21,827 nucleotides of DNA from Rhodospirillaceae bacterium (GTDB lineage Bacteria > Pseudomonadota > Alphaproteobacteria > MPNO01 > UBA2964), in the NCBI GenBank assembly GCA_002724505.1, contig PBOV01000044.1:20339-42165 (forward strand), read 5' to 3'. Positions 1 to 8,504 of this stretch are shown here, piece after piece. Positions within the stretch are counted from its first letter, which is position 1, and each line of letters opens with the position of its first letter. A model generated the notes under the pieces. It did no database searches. It saw only the letters and a program-made list of their open reading frames with translations, and was not told where the DNA came from. The position numbers were made by a program, and so were the translations under genes.

Positions 1-671
1 CTCACCTTATATTTTCTTAAATTTTCTCGAACACGGTCATAAACTACCACCGTGTCGTTTATGGAATAGCCCGCAATTGTTAGGATCGCGGCGATAGTTG
101 AAAGATTAAATTCCAGGCCCAGCAGCGAAAAAACACCTATTGTCATAATTACATCATGGGCAAGTGCCGCGACTGCACCCACACCAAACTGCCATTCAAA
201 CCGAAACCAAATATACATAAGCATAGCAAAAAGGGCTAATACTACAGCGGTTACTCCTGCTTCAACTAATTCAGCCGAGACTTTAGGACCTACAAATTCC
301 GTTCGGCGATAATCAACTGTTGGGCTCAGCGACCCTTTTACTTTATCTACGGCAATCTTCTGACCAGTAGCGTCACCCGGTTGACGTTCAATTCTTATCA
401 GTACGTCTCTATCATTACCGAAACGTTGGAGTTCAATTTCTCCCAATCCTAACGAACCTAAATTAGACCTGATATTCGGCAAATTTGCTGTCTGTGCAGT
501 TCTTATTTCAAGAAGAATGCCCCCCCGGAAATCGATACCGTAATTCAAGCCCTTTGTAAGAAAAAGAACCGCCGAACCAACACACAGAGCAAGTGATGCT
601 AGGATGGCGATTTTCCGTAACGCCATAAAATTAATTTTGGTGTCGGTAGGGATGAAATTAATGAGTTTCAT
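1..671 (-). CDS. secF: Protein translocase subunit SecF (partial, C-terminus beyond window)
   Basis: SecF forms the SecDF accessory complex in the inner membrane, which uses the proton gradient to pull translocating proteins out on the periplasmic side. The ATG at 671 opens a frame that stays open to base 1, giving 223 complete codons; the family is usually around 300 residues, so the last membrane helices are missing. A first membrane helix lies at about residues 17-38. It is followed by the family signature GLNYGIDFRGG at 41-51 and later, in the membrane part, by FNLSTIAAILTIAGYSINDTVVVYDR, written here only to place it; this is the conserved SecF transmembrane core. AGGAAAG lies just upstream of the ATG. 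The start is 18 bases after the secD stop, so secF is the downstream gene of a yajC-secD-secF operon. Confidence 0.96.
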   Translation of the reverse strand, partial: MKLINFIPTDTKINFMALRKIAILASLALCVGSAVLFLTKGLNYGIDFRGGILLEIRTAQTANLPNIRSNLGSLGLGEIELQRFGNDRDVLIRIERQPGDATGQKIAVDKVKGSLSPTVDYRRTEFVGPKVSAELVEAGVTAVVLALFAMLMYIWFRFEWQFGVGAVAALAHDVIMTIGVFSLLGLEFNLSTIAAILTIAGYSINDTVVVYDRVRENLRKYKV

Positions 672-689
672 TTTCTTTCCTAATCCCAA

Positions 690-2261
690 TCAGAGGGGCA
701 ATCTTTGAGGACGGCGTCGCCGTAACCATGTGACAACCATTATTCTGGTTACCATTAATGCTGAGAACATTGACGTGCAAAGTCCGATGGCAAGAGTTAC
801 GGCGAAACCCTTTACCGGGCCGGACCCAAACATGTAGAGCAACAACGCGGCAATAAAAGTTGTTAAATTAGCGTCAATAATAGTTGTCAAAGCTCTGGAA
901 TAACCGGCATCAATAGCTGAAATAGGGGTCCTACCACTCCTTTGTTCTTCTCTTATCCGTTCAAACACAAGTACGTTCGCGTCGACTGCCATACCGATTG
1001 TCAGAACGATCCCGGCGATACCCGGCAAAGTCAGCGTTGCCTGTAGAACCGATAGAGCACCAGCAATCAAAACCAAGTTAAGTCCTAAGGCAACAACAGC
1101 CATGGCACCAAAACCGCCATATGCCAAGACCATGAAGACCGCTACCGCAATAAGACCAAAAATACTTGCCGTTTTACCTGCCTTGATCGAATCTGCGCCT
1201 AGACTTGGACCTACAGATCTCTCTTCGATAATGGTCAGGGGAACTGGCAATGCGCCACTTCGTAACAATAACGCGAGGTCTCTAGCGGACTCAGTTGTAA
1301 AGTTTCCACTGATAATACCCTGCCCCCCTAAAATGGGTTCCTGAATACGCGGCGCGCTAATGACTTCATTATCCAAAACAATTGCAAATGGCTTGCCAAC
1401 ATTTCGCTTGGTCACGTTTCCAAATCTACGCGCACCAACCGGATCAAAATCGAAACTTACGACTGGTCTCCCCTGCTGAACCGTCGGCTGAGCTCCGGCA
1501 AGATTTTCGCCACTAACCTGAACCCGTTTTTTGACAAGATAATAAACTGGAGTTCCATTACCGTCGACTTCATCCACGCTTCTCAAGACCATCGTTCCCG
1601 GGGGTGTTCGTTTTTTTGGGTCGAGAGTTGTCATTTCTGGATCCAGAAGATGAAAAGTCATTTTTGCAGTTTTACCGATTATTTTCTTAAGCTTTTCTGG
1701 ATCAGCTCCTGGCGCCTGAACTAAAATCCTATCAGCACCCTGCCTTTGAATACTTGGTTCTGTGAGGCCGAGCTCGTTAACTCGTCTATTCAAAATAGTG
1801 ATGGCCTGTTCTAAAATTTTTGACCGTCGTTCCCTTAGCTGCTCTTCTGTAAATTTAAGGCTCAAGCGATTGTCAGTTTTGTCGAAAGCCATTTGTTGAC
1901 CAATACCGCGTAAACGTTTGCTAGCCTCCTTGATCTCACTCTCTTTTGTAATTGAGACTGTAATTCCATTACGTACTAGCCCCAAGTTTCGGTATCCAAT
2001 TGCCGGTGCTTTGCGAAGAGCTCCACGCACTCCCTGTTGAAGATTTTCTAGACCCTCGCGCAGTGCGACATCTATTTTTGCTTCGATTAAAAGATGAGCT
2101 CCTCCTCTAAGATCAAGCCCTAAATTCATTTGTTTTTTAGGTAGCCACGATGGAATAGTTGCCACTTTTTTAGGTGAAATAATATTGGGCGATGCCAAAA
2201 GTATACCAAGCCCGCAAATTGCGAGAACAAAGATAACTTTCCATTTGCTAATTTGGACCAT
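690..2261 (-). CDS. secD: Protein translocase subunit SecD
   Basis: SecD is the larger partner of SecF in the Sec accessory complex of the inner membrane. The 523-residue product has an N-terminal membrane helix at about residues 9-25 and the signature GLDLRGGAHLL soon after it. A periplasmic region with the P1-type motif NRRVNELGLTEP follows, and then a C-terminal block of five hydrophobic segments from about residue 365. That block includes AVDANVLVFERIREE, the conserved stretch carrying an acidic residue in the membrane that is implicated in proton use. Length and domain order are normal. The start ATG at 2261 has an AGGG stretch about nine bases upstream. It lies 48 bases after the yajC stop and 18 bases before secF, so the three genes are very probably co-transcribed. 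Confidence 0.97.
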   Translation of the reverse strand: MVQISKWKVIFVLAICGLGILLASPNIISPKKVATIPSWLPKKQMNLGLDLRGGAHLLIEAKIDVALREGLENLQQGVRGALRKAPAIGYRNLGLVRNGITVSITKESEIKEASKRLRGIGQQMAFDKTDNRLSLKFTEEQLRERRSKILEQAITILNRRVNELGLTEPSIQRQGADRILVQAPGADPEKLKKIIGKTAKMTFHLLDPEMTTLDPKKRTPPGTMVLRSVDEVDGNGTPVYYLVKKRVQVSGENLAGAQPTVQQGRPVVSFDFDPVGARRFGNVTKRNVGKPFAIVLDNEVISAPRIQEPILGGQGIISGNFTTESARDLALLLRSGALPVPLTIIEERSVGPSLGADSIKAGKTASIFGLIAVAVFMVLAYGGFGAMAVVALGLNLVLIAGALSVLQATLTLPGIAGIVLTIGMAVDANVLVFERIREEQRSGRTPISAIDAGYSRALTTIIDANLTTFIAALLLYMFGSGPVKGFAVTLAIGLCTSMFSALMVTRIMVVTWLRRRRPQRLPL

Positions 2262-2309
2262 TACAGGTGCCCTAACTATGTTTGTGCCATCTAAACAAAT
2301 TACTTAAAA

Positions 2310-2672
2310 TTATTTACTGGTTTTCTTGTTGTCATCTTCGTCTTCGTCGTTTTCGTTTTTGCGTGCCTCCGTTTTTGCCAAAACATCGCTTACCATCGCT
2401 CGCATTACGCGGACCTTTACCTCATCAGCGATTTCAACAGTAAGTTCTGTTTCGTTCGCTTTCGTGATTGTACCAACAATACCACCCGCCGTGACTATAC
2501 GATCACCACGACGCAACGCTTCAAGCATTTCACGATGCTGCTTTTGCTTCTTCTGTTGTGGGCGAATGAGTAAAAAATAGAACACAACAAAGATCAAAAC
2601 TAATGGTAACAGTGACTCAAAACCACCCATTCCGCCCCCTCCAGATTGAGCATAAGCTGGTGAAATAAACAT
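2310..2672 (-). CDS. yajC: Sec translocon accessory protein YajC
   Basis: YajC is a small inner-membrane protein that copurifies with SecDF. The 120-residue product begins MFISPAYAQSGGGG, a form common in Alphaproteobacteria. One membrane helix follows at about residues 20-37 (LLPLVLIFVVFYFLLIRP) and then the hallmark RPQQKKQKQH. A cytoplasmic part contains RGDRIVTAGGIVGTI, typical of the family, and the tail is strongly acidic and then lysine-rich (about residues 103-120). An AGGAG ribosome-binding site precedes the ATG. It is the first gene of the operon running into secD and secF, and a good promoter candidate sits just upstream at 2710-2737. Confidence 0.96.
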   Translation of the reverse strand: MFISPAYAQSGGGGMGGFESLLPLVLIFVVFYFLLIRPQQKKQKQHREMLEALRRGDRIVTAGGIVGTITKANETELTVEIADEVKVRVMRAMVSDVLAKTEARKNENDEDEDDNKKTSK

Positions 2673-2709
2673 CCCCGGTTCTCCTTTTCGTCGGATTAAA
2701 AGCTGCCGG

Positions 2710-2737
2710 ACTATACAGCTCTGGCTTCAGCTTGCAA
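2710..2737 (-). promoter_or_regulatory. Candidate sigma-70 promoter for yajC-secD-secF
   Basis: Read on the minus strand, TTGCAA (2737-2732) and TATAGT (2715-2710) are separated by 16 bases. The -10 box matches five of six consensus bases and the -35 box four of six. Transcription would start near 2703, about 30 bases before the yajC ATG, with a good AGGAG site in between. Assignment rests on consensus resemblance and position only. Confidence 0.5.
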
Positions 2738-2779
2738 ATGTGTTGAATGCTCAATTTAAATAATAAAAACATATCGGGA

Positions 2780-2807
2780 TTGACCCTAAAACCCCGTATG
2801 ATACTGT
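2780..2807 (+). promoter_or_regulatory. Candidate promoter for the DUF815 ATPase gene
   Basis: TTGACC (2780-2785, five of six consensus bases) is followed after 16 bases by TACTGT (2802-2807, three of six). This would start a short leader for the gene at 2832. The -10 match is poor, so the call is tentative. It would lie back to back with the yajC promoter in the 159-base divergent gap. Confidence 0.3.
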
Positions 2808-2831
2808 CCCGCGCCCTTTTCGAAATTAAAG

Positions 2832-3701
2832 ATGACCGGCTGTATGTCTAACTTTGAACTAACAAAAATTTTGCATCGTATCGCAGAATTACTAGAAAAA
2901 ATCTACCCAACACCTGAACTAGGGTTTGATTTTACCAAAGCTGGGGCGTTTTTATGGAATGCTGAACAAAAACGTTTTGTGCCTGTTAATGAAGTAAATT
3001 GTATCCCCATTGAACTTTTAAAGGGTATCAATCAATCCCGAGATCAATTAGTTGTGAATACAAGGCAGTTTGCTAAGGGTTTTCCAGCAAATAATGCCTT
3101 GCTCTGGGGGGCACGCGGAACAGGCAAGAGTTCGCTCGTTAAGTCAGTTCATACCAAAATCTACAAAGAGATAAATAAACTAATTTTAATAGAGGTTCAC
3201 CGCGAAGATTTATCCTCTTTAACATATTTCTTGCCAATTTTAAGAGATAATCCAAACTTTCGTTTTATTTTGTTTTGTGATGATCTCTCTTTTGATACCG
3301 GAGACAACACTTACAAATCTCTTAAAGCACTCCTTGACGGCGGTATTGAAGGGTGCCCAGAAAATGTTTTGTTCTACGCAACTTCAAATCGTCGTCATCT
3401 TTTGCCCCGAGACATCACTGAAAACAGCGGCTCCAGGGAAATAAATATCGGAGAATCAGCGGAAGAAAAAATATCACTTTCCGATAGATTCGGTCTTTGG
3501 TTAGGTTTCCACAACTGTGATCAAGAAACCTATCTCGAGATAGTTGATGCTTACGCTGAAGAATTCGATCTCAAAATTGATTTACATCAACTTCGTGCGG
3601 AAGCTCTTGAGTGGTCCGCCACGCGTGGTGCGCGATCCGGTCGAGTAGCCTGGCAATTTATTCAAAATCTCGCAGGCCGTCTAGAAAAGCGAACCTCCTA
3701 A
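2832..3701 (+). CDS. DUF815 family AAA+-like ATPase
   Basis: This is a P-loop ATPase of the DUF815 family, whose cellular role is not established. The 289-residue protein has a helical N-terminal part. Walker A is GARGTGKSS at residues 93-101, and Walker B is FILFCDDLSF around 145-154 with acidic residues D150 and D151. A sensor-1-like stretch, YATSNRRHLLP, lies around 182-192, and a C-terminal arginine-rich ATRGARSGR near 263-271 could act as sensor 2. There is no signal peptide or membrane helix, so it should be cytosolic. The ATG at 2832 gives the full frame; a second ATG at 2844 (MSNFELTKIL) is equally possible because neither has a clear ribosome-binding site. The gene stands alone on the plus strand between yajC and the LysM/LytM lipoprotein gene. 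Its last 44 bases overlap the end of the latter on the opposite strand. Confidence 0.9.
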   Translation: MTGCMSNFELTKILHRIAELLEKIYPTPELGFDFTKAGAFLWNAEQKRFVPVNEVNCIPIELLKGINQSRDQLVVNTRQFAKGFPANNALLWGARGTGKSSLVKSVHTKIYKEINKLILIEVHREDLSSLTYFLPILRDNPNFRFILFCDDLSFDTGDNTYKSLKALLDGGIEGCPENVLFYATSNRRHLLPRDITENSGSREINIGESAEEKISLSDRFGLWLGFHNCDQETYLEIVDAYAEEFDLKIDLHQLRAEALEWSATRGARSGRVAWQFIQNLAGRLEKRTS

Positions 3702-4710
3702 AAACGTTTCCTAGCGCAAAACGAACAAGATATTTTCTAGGGTCAACAGCTTCGTCACCGCGCCTTAACTCAAAATGTAATTGGGGCCGGTCAACATTTC
3801 CGGTGCGACCTACCTTCGCAATGACCTGCCCTCGCCTTACCAAACTTCCCCTTTTAACCAGAATTGAAGAGCCATGTGCATAGGCTGTAATCCACCCATA
3901 TGAATGTTTTATCAAAACCAAGTTGCCAAATCCCTGCAACTGATTGCCGACATAAATAACTTTACCTTTTCCAGCTGAACGGACAGGGGTTCCCGCTCGC
4001 GCTAAAATATTTATCCCATCATTGTGAAAACCTCCCTTACGAGGGCCAAAACCAACAATTACTCTACCCCTCACAGGCCACAAGAATGTTTGACGCTTAC
4101 TTCGGGTTGGCTTTGCAGGAGAACGCGGAGTAACAACCCGCGAATTGTCTGAACTTTTGCTTCGCTGGAACTTAGCCCTTCCAGACGAATTTAATATTCC
4201 AATTTTTAACCTGTTATCAGAATTTCCCTTTCCACTCCAGGACCCTCTGTTTTGAGATATCTGTAATAATTTATCAGGTAAGCGAATTTTTTGGCCAGAA
4301 CGCAAACGATATGGGGGTCTAATCCGATTAATTCTTACTAAGGCGCCCATGTTAACTTTGTAACGTCTTGAAATTCCATATGCAGTCTCCCCAGCCATTG
4401 CAATATGGAATTTAACCTTTGGTCTTTTTAGCTTACTGCCAGGGTATATTACGTAAGGAGGCCGTAACTTATTTACTTCTATAAGTTTCCGAATTGGAAT
4501 GCCGTGGCGTTTGGCGATGCCATAAAGTGTGTCGCCACGTCTTATCGAAATAAGGGCTGATGTATCTTTCTTTATCTCCTGTTTTTCGTTGGTTTTTAAA
4601 CTCCTATAGACTGCTGGACTATAATCATGTCGTCCACAACCGGTTAAACAAATAATGAATAATGCAGAAATAATCTTAAAAAGAAAAAAAGTTCTTTGTA
4701 TATTTTTCAT
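3658..4710 (-). CDS. NlpD/DipM-like lipoprotein with two LysM domains and a degenerate M23 (LytM) domain
   Basis: This is a peptidoglycan-binding lipoprotein of 350 residues. The signal peptide ends in the lipobox L22-T23-G24-C25, so Cys25 should be lipidated. Two LysM repeats follow (about 53-97 and 100-145, each with an RPPY motif), then a basic Ser/Arg-rich linker, then an M23/LytM domain (about 210-332). The active-site pattern of M23 peptidases is not intact. The first zinc motif reads GGFHNDGIN instead of HxxxD, and the usual HLHFE reads QLHFE. By analogy with NlpD, EnvC and Caulobacter DipM, it is more likely to activate amidases or other wall hydrolases during division than to cut peptidoglycan itself; that is inference. 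It lies downstream of pcm (48-base gap), and its 3' end overlaps the convergent DUF815 gene. Confidence 0.9.
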   Translation of the reverse strand: MKNIQRTFFLFKIISALFIICLTGCGRHDYSPAVYRSLKTNEKQEIKKDTSALISIRRGDTLYGIAKRHGIPIRKLIEVNKLRPPYVIYPGSKLKRPKVKFHIAMAGETAYGISRRYKVNMGALVRINRIRPPYRLRSGQKIRLPDKLLQISQNRGSWSGKGNSDNRLKIGILNSSGRAKFQRSKSSDNSRVVTPRSPAKPTRSKRQTFLWPVRGRVIVGFGPRKGGFHNDGINILARAGTPVRSAGKGKVIYVGNQLQGFGNLVLIKHSYGWITAYAHGSSILVKRGSLVRRGQVIAKVGRTGNVDRPQLHFELRRGDEAVDPRKYLVRFALGNVFRRFAFLDGLRDFE

Positions 4711-4758
4711 GTAGTTACGTTAGGAACGCCGTACGCTTAAGTCAATAATTCCCTACCT

Positions 4759-5409
4759 TTATGAGTTGGGCATATCACTTATTCTTCCATTTAGCATTGG
4801 GACAAATCGTACCGGCCACAGTTCCTCACTTTTCCATTCACCGTCGGGAAGGTGTTTAAATTTAATCAATGTTTGATCCCGGCTCGTCTCGCCAACTGGT
4901 GCAATAATAATTCCGTCTTCCGTCATTTGCTCAAAAAGAGCCTCAGGTACTTTACTTGATGCGGCTGTTAATATCATTCGGTGAAAAGGGGCCTGCTCTG
5001 GCCAGCCCTCGACACCATCCCCCCACTTGGTGGTAACATTATTAATTCGAAGTTCTCTCAACCGCCTATCTGTAGATAAAACCAATCCACGAAAACGTTC
5101 AATTGAATATACTCTTCGGCATAAACTTGCTAAAACCGCTGCTTGATACCCACACCCCGTGCCAACCTCCAAGATTTTCATTCGTCTGCCCACTTCCAGG
5201 GCCTGTGTCATAAACCCAACCACTGAAGGCTGGCTAATGGTTTGACCGTGCCCAATAGGTAACGCCGTATTTTCATATGCTTGATCGTGGAATGCCTCAG
5301 GAATGAAGGCCTCACGTGGCACCCTTTCAATGGCAGAAAGCACGCCCTGGTCGGTAATCCCCTGTTGACGGAGTTCCATCACCAAGCGGATCTTTCTTGC
5401 CTCAAACAT
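4759..5409 (-). CDS. pcm: Protein-L-isoaspartate O-methyltransferase
   Basis: This enzyme methylates isoaspartyl residues of aged proteins with S-adenosylmethionine, starting their repair to aspartate. The 216-residue protein has the normal family length. It shows the N-terminal RVPREAFIPEAF, the substrate-site motif GQTISQPSVVGFMTQAL around residues 59-73, and the SAM-binding motif I ILEVGTGCGYQAAVLA around 79-94. The later GDGVEGWPEQAPF and a C-terminal FVPMLNG are also typical. The start ATG at 5409 follows the serS stop by 12 bases. In most Alphaproteobacteria surE sits in this gap, but here it is absent and pcm directly follows serS. Co-transcription with serS is likely. Confidence 0.96.
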   Translation of the reverse strand: MFEARKIRLVMELRQQGITDQGVLSAIERVPREAFIPEAFHDQAYENTALPIGHGQTISQPSVVGFMTQALEVGRRMKILEVGTGCGYQAAVLASLCRRVYSIERFRGLVLSTDRRLRELRINNVTTKWGDGVEGWPEQAPFHRMILTAASSKVPEALFEQMTEDGIIIAPVGETSRDQTLIKFKHLPDGEWKSEELWPVRFVPMLNGRISDMPNS

Positions 5410-5421
5410 ACGTTCGCGGTC

Positions 5422-6690
5422 CTAATTTATAAATTTTAGTCCATTCATATATGGCCTTAATTCCTCAGGTACTGTTATCGAACCGTCTTTGTTTTGATAG
5501 TTCTCCATCACTGCGATAAGGCAGCGTCCTACGGCGAGACCTGAACCATTCAATGTGTGAACGAATTGCGCCCCTTTTTCATTACCACTTCTGAAACGTG
5601 CCTTCATCCGCCTCGCTTGAAAATCCCCACAATTAGAACAAGAAGATATTTCTCGGTATCTATTTTGACCAGGCAGCCAAACCTCTAAATCGTATGTCTT
5701 TTGCGCAGAGAAACCTAAATCACCCGTACAAAGAACTACTACTCGATAGGCTAGGTCGAGGCGTTTCAGAATTTGTTCTGCCGCCCCAAGCATCCTCTCG
5801 TGTTCTTCCAAAGAATTTTGTGGGTGACAGATACTAACCAACTCCACCTTATTAAATTGGTGCTGCCGCAACATACCCCGGGTATCTTTGCCTGCCGCAC
5901 CAGCTTCCGAACGAAAACAAGGAGTTAACGCGGTAACCCGCATTGGCAACTCTTTTTCAGGCAGTATTTCGTTAGAAACTAAATTAGTAAGTGGAACCTC
6001 AGCGGTAGGTATTAGCCAAAGTTCTTCAGTGGTCTTATATAGGTCACTAGCAAATTTTGGCAGTTGTCCCGTGCCATACAAAGCCTTGTCTTTAACTAAG
6101 ATAGGCGGCGCAACCTCTGTATAACCATATTCTATCGTCTGGACATCTAACATAAAGGAGGCAAGCGCACGCTCTAATCTGGCTAACGGACCACTTAATA
6201 CTACAAATCGTGCACCAGATAGTTTACCTGCCCTTTCGAAGCTCATACCGGATAAATTTTCACCTAAAGTCACGTGGTCCTTTGCCTCAAACCTGAATTT
6301 GGGCCTCTTGCCCTCAACTCTTAGTTCCACGTTATCTTCCTCCCTATTGCCTGAGGGAGTATCATGCGATGGTAGGTTTGGTATCTCGGATAATAAGTTA
6401 TTCAATTCGGCAGAAAGTGTCTTTTCCGTTTCTCCAAGACCCAACATTTTACTCTTTAACTCGTTCACTTCTTTCATGAGCTGACGAGTTTCCTCACCTT
6501 TGCCTTTGGCTATCCCAATCTTCTTGGAGGTTTCGTTACGAAGGGTTTGTAAATCCTGCAGTTCCGTCTGAACTTCTCTTCGTTGAGTATCTAGCTCAAT
6601 TAGTTCGTCTGACGCTGCCCTTAGACCCCGCCTTTCGATGGCGGAGTCAAAGGTTATGGGATTTTCGCGAATCCAACGAATATCATGCAT
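5422..6690 (-). CDS. serS: Serine--tRNA ligase
   Basis: This cytosolic class II aminoacyl-tRNA synthetase charges tRNA-Ser (and tRNA-Sec where present). The 422-residue length is standard. An N-terminal coiled-coil arm at about residues 27-105 binds the tRNA long variable arm. The catalytic domain shows the TAEVPLTNL substrate motif, class II motif 2 as [21 protein letters not shown] and motif 3 as [24 protein letters not shown] ribosome-binding site lies seven bases before the ATG at 6690. The 76-base gap to tatC holds a short AT-rich palindrome (6722-6737). serS is followed by pcm after 12 bases. Confidence 0.97.
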   Translation of the reverse strand: MHDIRWIRENPITFDSAIERRGLRAASDELIELDTQRREVQTELQDLQTLRNETSKKIGIAKGKGEETRQLMKEVNELKSKMLGLGETEKTLSAELNNLLSEIPNLPSHDTPSGNREEDNVELRVEGKRPKFRFEAKDHVTLGENLSGMSFERAGKLSGARFVVLSGPLARLERALASFMLDVQTIEYGYTEVAPPILVKDKALYGTGQLPKFASDLYKTTEELWLIPTAEVPLTNLVSNEILPEKELPMRVTALTPCFRSEAGAAGKDTRGMLRQHQFNKVELVSICHPQNSLEEHERMLGAAEQILKRLDLAYRVVVLCTGDLGFSAQKTYDLEVWLPGQNRYREISSCSNCGDFQARRMKARFRSGNEKGAQFVHTLNGSGLAVGRCLIAVMENYQNKDGSITVPEELRPYMNGLKFIN

Positions 6691-6721
6691 GGTTTACTCC
6701 GGACACGATCTATGGCTGGGC

Positions 6722-6737
6722 TTTATAGGAGTATAAA
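6722..6737. repeat. Small perfect palindrome upstream of serS
   Basis: TTTATA and TATAAA form a 6-bp inverted repeat around the 4-base centre GGAG in the tatC-serS gap. It is AT-only in the stem and so weak as an RNA hairpin. It could be a protein-binding dyad, or part of an AT-rich promoter region for serS, or chance. Confidence 0.25.
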
Positions 6738-6766
6738 ATTGGTACGTCTAGAATCGCATGGATACA

Positions 6767-7579
6767 TCAATTTTCTTCTCTCAGGTCAAGATCGCCTTCA
6801 ACATCCTCAACATTATTTTCTTTTCGTTTTTTCTCAATTCCTCGGGCACCAAAAATTGACACCTCGTAGAGAAGAATAATAGGAATGGCTAAACCTATCT
6901 GACTAATTATATCGGGTGGTGTCAGAACCGCAGCAAAAATAAATACACCGACAATTGCATATCGCCGTTTTTCGGCCAGTGCTTGTGCACTCAAAATTCT
7001 TGCTTTAACTAAAAGCAAAAGAAGCACTGGAAGTTCAAACCCCAGCCCAAAGGCAAAAATAAGTTGCATAACCAATGAGAGATATTCGCCCACTTTCGGC
7101 TCGACCTGGATAGGAAGCGCTCCATTTTCACCGCTTGTTTGGAAATTTAGGAAAAATTCCCAAGCCATCGGAAAAATTAAATAATAAACCAGGGCCCCTC
7201 CCAAAAAAAATAGAGCTGGTGTTGCTATTAAAAACGGCAAAAACGCTTTCTTTTCATTTTTGTAGAGACCTGGGGCTACAAACAACCAAATTTGAGATGC
7301 TATTAGGGGAAAAGCCACAAAGGCAGCCGTAAAGAAGGCTACTTTTACGTAAGTAAAAAAAGCCTCATGTAATGCGGTATAGATCATTCGGGCGCCCTCT
7401 CGACTACCCATCTCTTCCGCAAGAGGTCTGACTAGAAAAGCGAAAATGTACTCTGCAAAATAAAACGCAATAAAAAAACATATGATGAAACCAACAACCG
7501 CCCAAATTAATCGGCTCCGCAGTTCCACTAAATGGTCAAGTAGCGGCATCTTTGTTTCGTCTTGAGTATCCTCAGCCAT
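6767..7579 (-). CDS. tatC: Sec-independent protein translocase TatC
   Basis: TatC is the core membrane receptor of the twin-arginine translocation system, which exports folded proteins. The 270-residue protein opens with the signature MPLLDHLVELRSRL (residues 12-25). It has six hydrophobic segments, with family landmarks FVAPGLYKNEKKAFLPF in the first cytoplasmic loop region and FGLGFELPVLLL in the middle. The C-terminal tail (about 240-270) is charged and rich in Glu, Lys and Asn. The start is 29 bases after the tatB stop, so tatA, tatB and tatC form one operon. Gene order and spacing are as usual in Alphaproteobacteria. Confidence 0.97.
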   Translation of the reverse strand: MAEDTQDETKMPLLDHLVELRSRLIWAVVGFIICFFIAFYFAEYIFAFLVRPLAEEMGSREGARMIYTALHEAFFTYVKVAFFTAAFVAFPLIASQIWLFVAPGLYKNEKKAFLPFLIATPALFFLGGALVYYLIFPMAWEFFLNFQTSGENGALPIQVEPKVGEYLSLVMQLIFAFGLGFELPVLLLLLVKARILSAQALAEKRRYAIVGVFIFAAVLTPPDIISQIGLAIPIILLYEVSIFGARGIEKKRKENNVEDVEGDLDLREEN

Positions 7580-7608
7580 TCGACTTTTCTGGCAACATTT
7601 CTAATTTC

Positions 7609-8040
7609 TTAAACGTCATTATCAGAAGACTTATTATAATTTCCTCTCTGCGACCTTCCATTCTGATTATTAGGTTCTAGAGAATGGTTTTGATTTTCTA
7701 TTTCTTTCTCAACAACTTCTAAGTCATCTTCAATTGTTTCCTTCGTACTTTCATAGCTTTGGAGCAGTTCTCCGCTCGGATCTATAGACTCACGAATTTT
7801 ATTACCAATATTATCGGCTCCTTCTATCCCGATCTCATGACGGAACTCTTCGCCAATTTTTTCAATTTCTACCTCTTGGGCAAGGTCATCAATTCCACTC
7901 TGGAACTCGCGTGCAAGCTCTCGAGCTCTCCGGACCCAAGCTGCAACAGACCGAATCATTCCGGGCAACTCTTTCGGCCCGATAATTAAAATAGCCACCA
8001 CAACAATAATCAAAAATTCCCAGCCACCGATATCAAACAT
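7609..8040 (-). CDS. tatB: Sec-independent protein translocase TatB
   Basis: TatB works with TatC to recognise twin-arginine signal peptides. The 143-residue protein has one N-terminal membrane helix (about 6-20) that ends in the family hinge GPKELP. An amphipathic helix (MIRSVAAWVRRARELAREFQSG) follows, and then a long acidic and later Asn/Ser-rich tail of low complexity. The absence of a second helix and the IGPKELP hinge separate it from TatA next door. The gap to tatA is 44 bases and to tatC 29 bases. Confidence 0.95.
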   Translation of the reverse strand: MFDIGGWEFLIIVVVAILIIGPKELPGMIRSVAAWVRRARELAREFQSGIDDLAQEVEIEKIGEEFRHEIGIEGADNIGNKIRESIDPSGELLQSYESTKETIEDDLEVVEKEIENQNHSLEPNNQNGRSQRGNYNKSSDNDV

Positions 8041-8084
8041 GGTGCGCCAGCATCCTTCAAAAAATGCAAAAAAATTTCAGATAC

Positions 8085-8327
8085 TTAGCCTTTAGCGGCT
8101 TCATCTTTACTAGAGGTGTTGTTTACCGTCACATTTTCGGTCTCGGTTTCGATAGTTTTCTTCTCTTCGTCACCGTTATCAGAGCTGTCATCTTTTAGCC
8201 CTCTCTTGAACGCGGTAATGCCCCGCGCGGCATCACCCATCAGGCGCGAGAGTTTGCCCCCACCCCCAAACAAAACAAGGACCACAACCAGGACAATGAC
8301 CCAGTGCCAAATGCTGAATGTTCCCAT
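8085..8327 (-). CDS. tatA: Sec-independent protein translocase TatA
   Basis: TatA oligomerises to form the protein-conducting element of the Tat system. The 80-residue protein has a short membrane helix (about 7-20) ending in the FG hinge (LFGGGGKL). An amphipathic helix with [18 protein letters not shown] follows, and then an acidic tail. The start at 8327 has a GAGGA ribosome-binding site eight bases upstream. It is the first gene of the tatABC set, and the 177-base gap before it is large enough for an operon promoter. Confidence 0.96.
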   Translation of the reverse strand: MGTFSIWHWVIVLVVVLVLFGGGGKLSRLMGDAARGITAFKRGLKDDSSDNGDEEKKTIETETENVTVNNTSSKDEAAKG

Positions 8328-8386
8328 AACTAAATCCTCGCAAATAAGCCCGCGGGCCGATTAAATAAAACCTAAGACACACCTAC

Positions 8387-8422
8387 GTTAATCACAGTTA
8401 AAAAAGAGGTAAACAGTTAATC
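8387..8422. repeat. Repeated GTTAA motifs upstream of tatA
   Basis: The plus strand carries GTTAATC at 8387-8393 and again at 8416-8422. ACAGTTAA occurs at 8394-8401 and 8413-8420, 19 bases apart start to start. Such spaced repeats on about two helical turns could be binding sites for a regulator of tatABC. The stretch is AT-rich and short, so chance is a real alternative. Confidence 0.25.
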
Positions 8423-8476
8423 GAAAATCAGTACACGATTATTTTAATAACTTACTCCTGAGATACCTTTTTGCCC

Positions 8477-8495
8477 AATTGAAATAATCTCAATT
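8477..8495 (-). terminator. Weak AT-rich hairpin after scpB
   Basis: Ten bases beyond the scpB stop, an inverted repeat AATTGA / TCAATT encloses a short loop. On the minus strand it can fold into an 8-bp stem including one G-U pair, with a 3-base loop. There is no U-tract after it, so intrinsic termination is doubtful. It may only mark the scpB 3' end. Confidence 0.2.
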
Positions 8496-8504
8496 TATTG
8501 GTTA

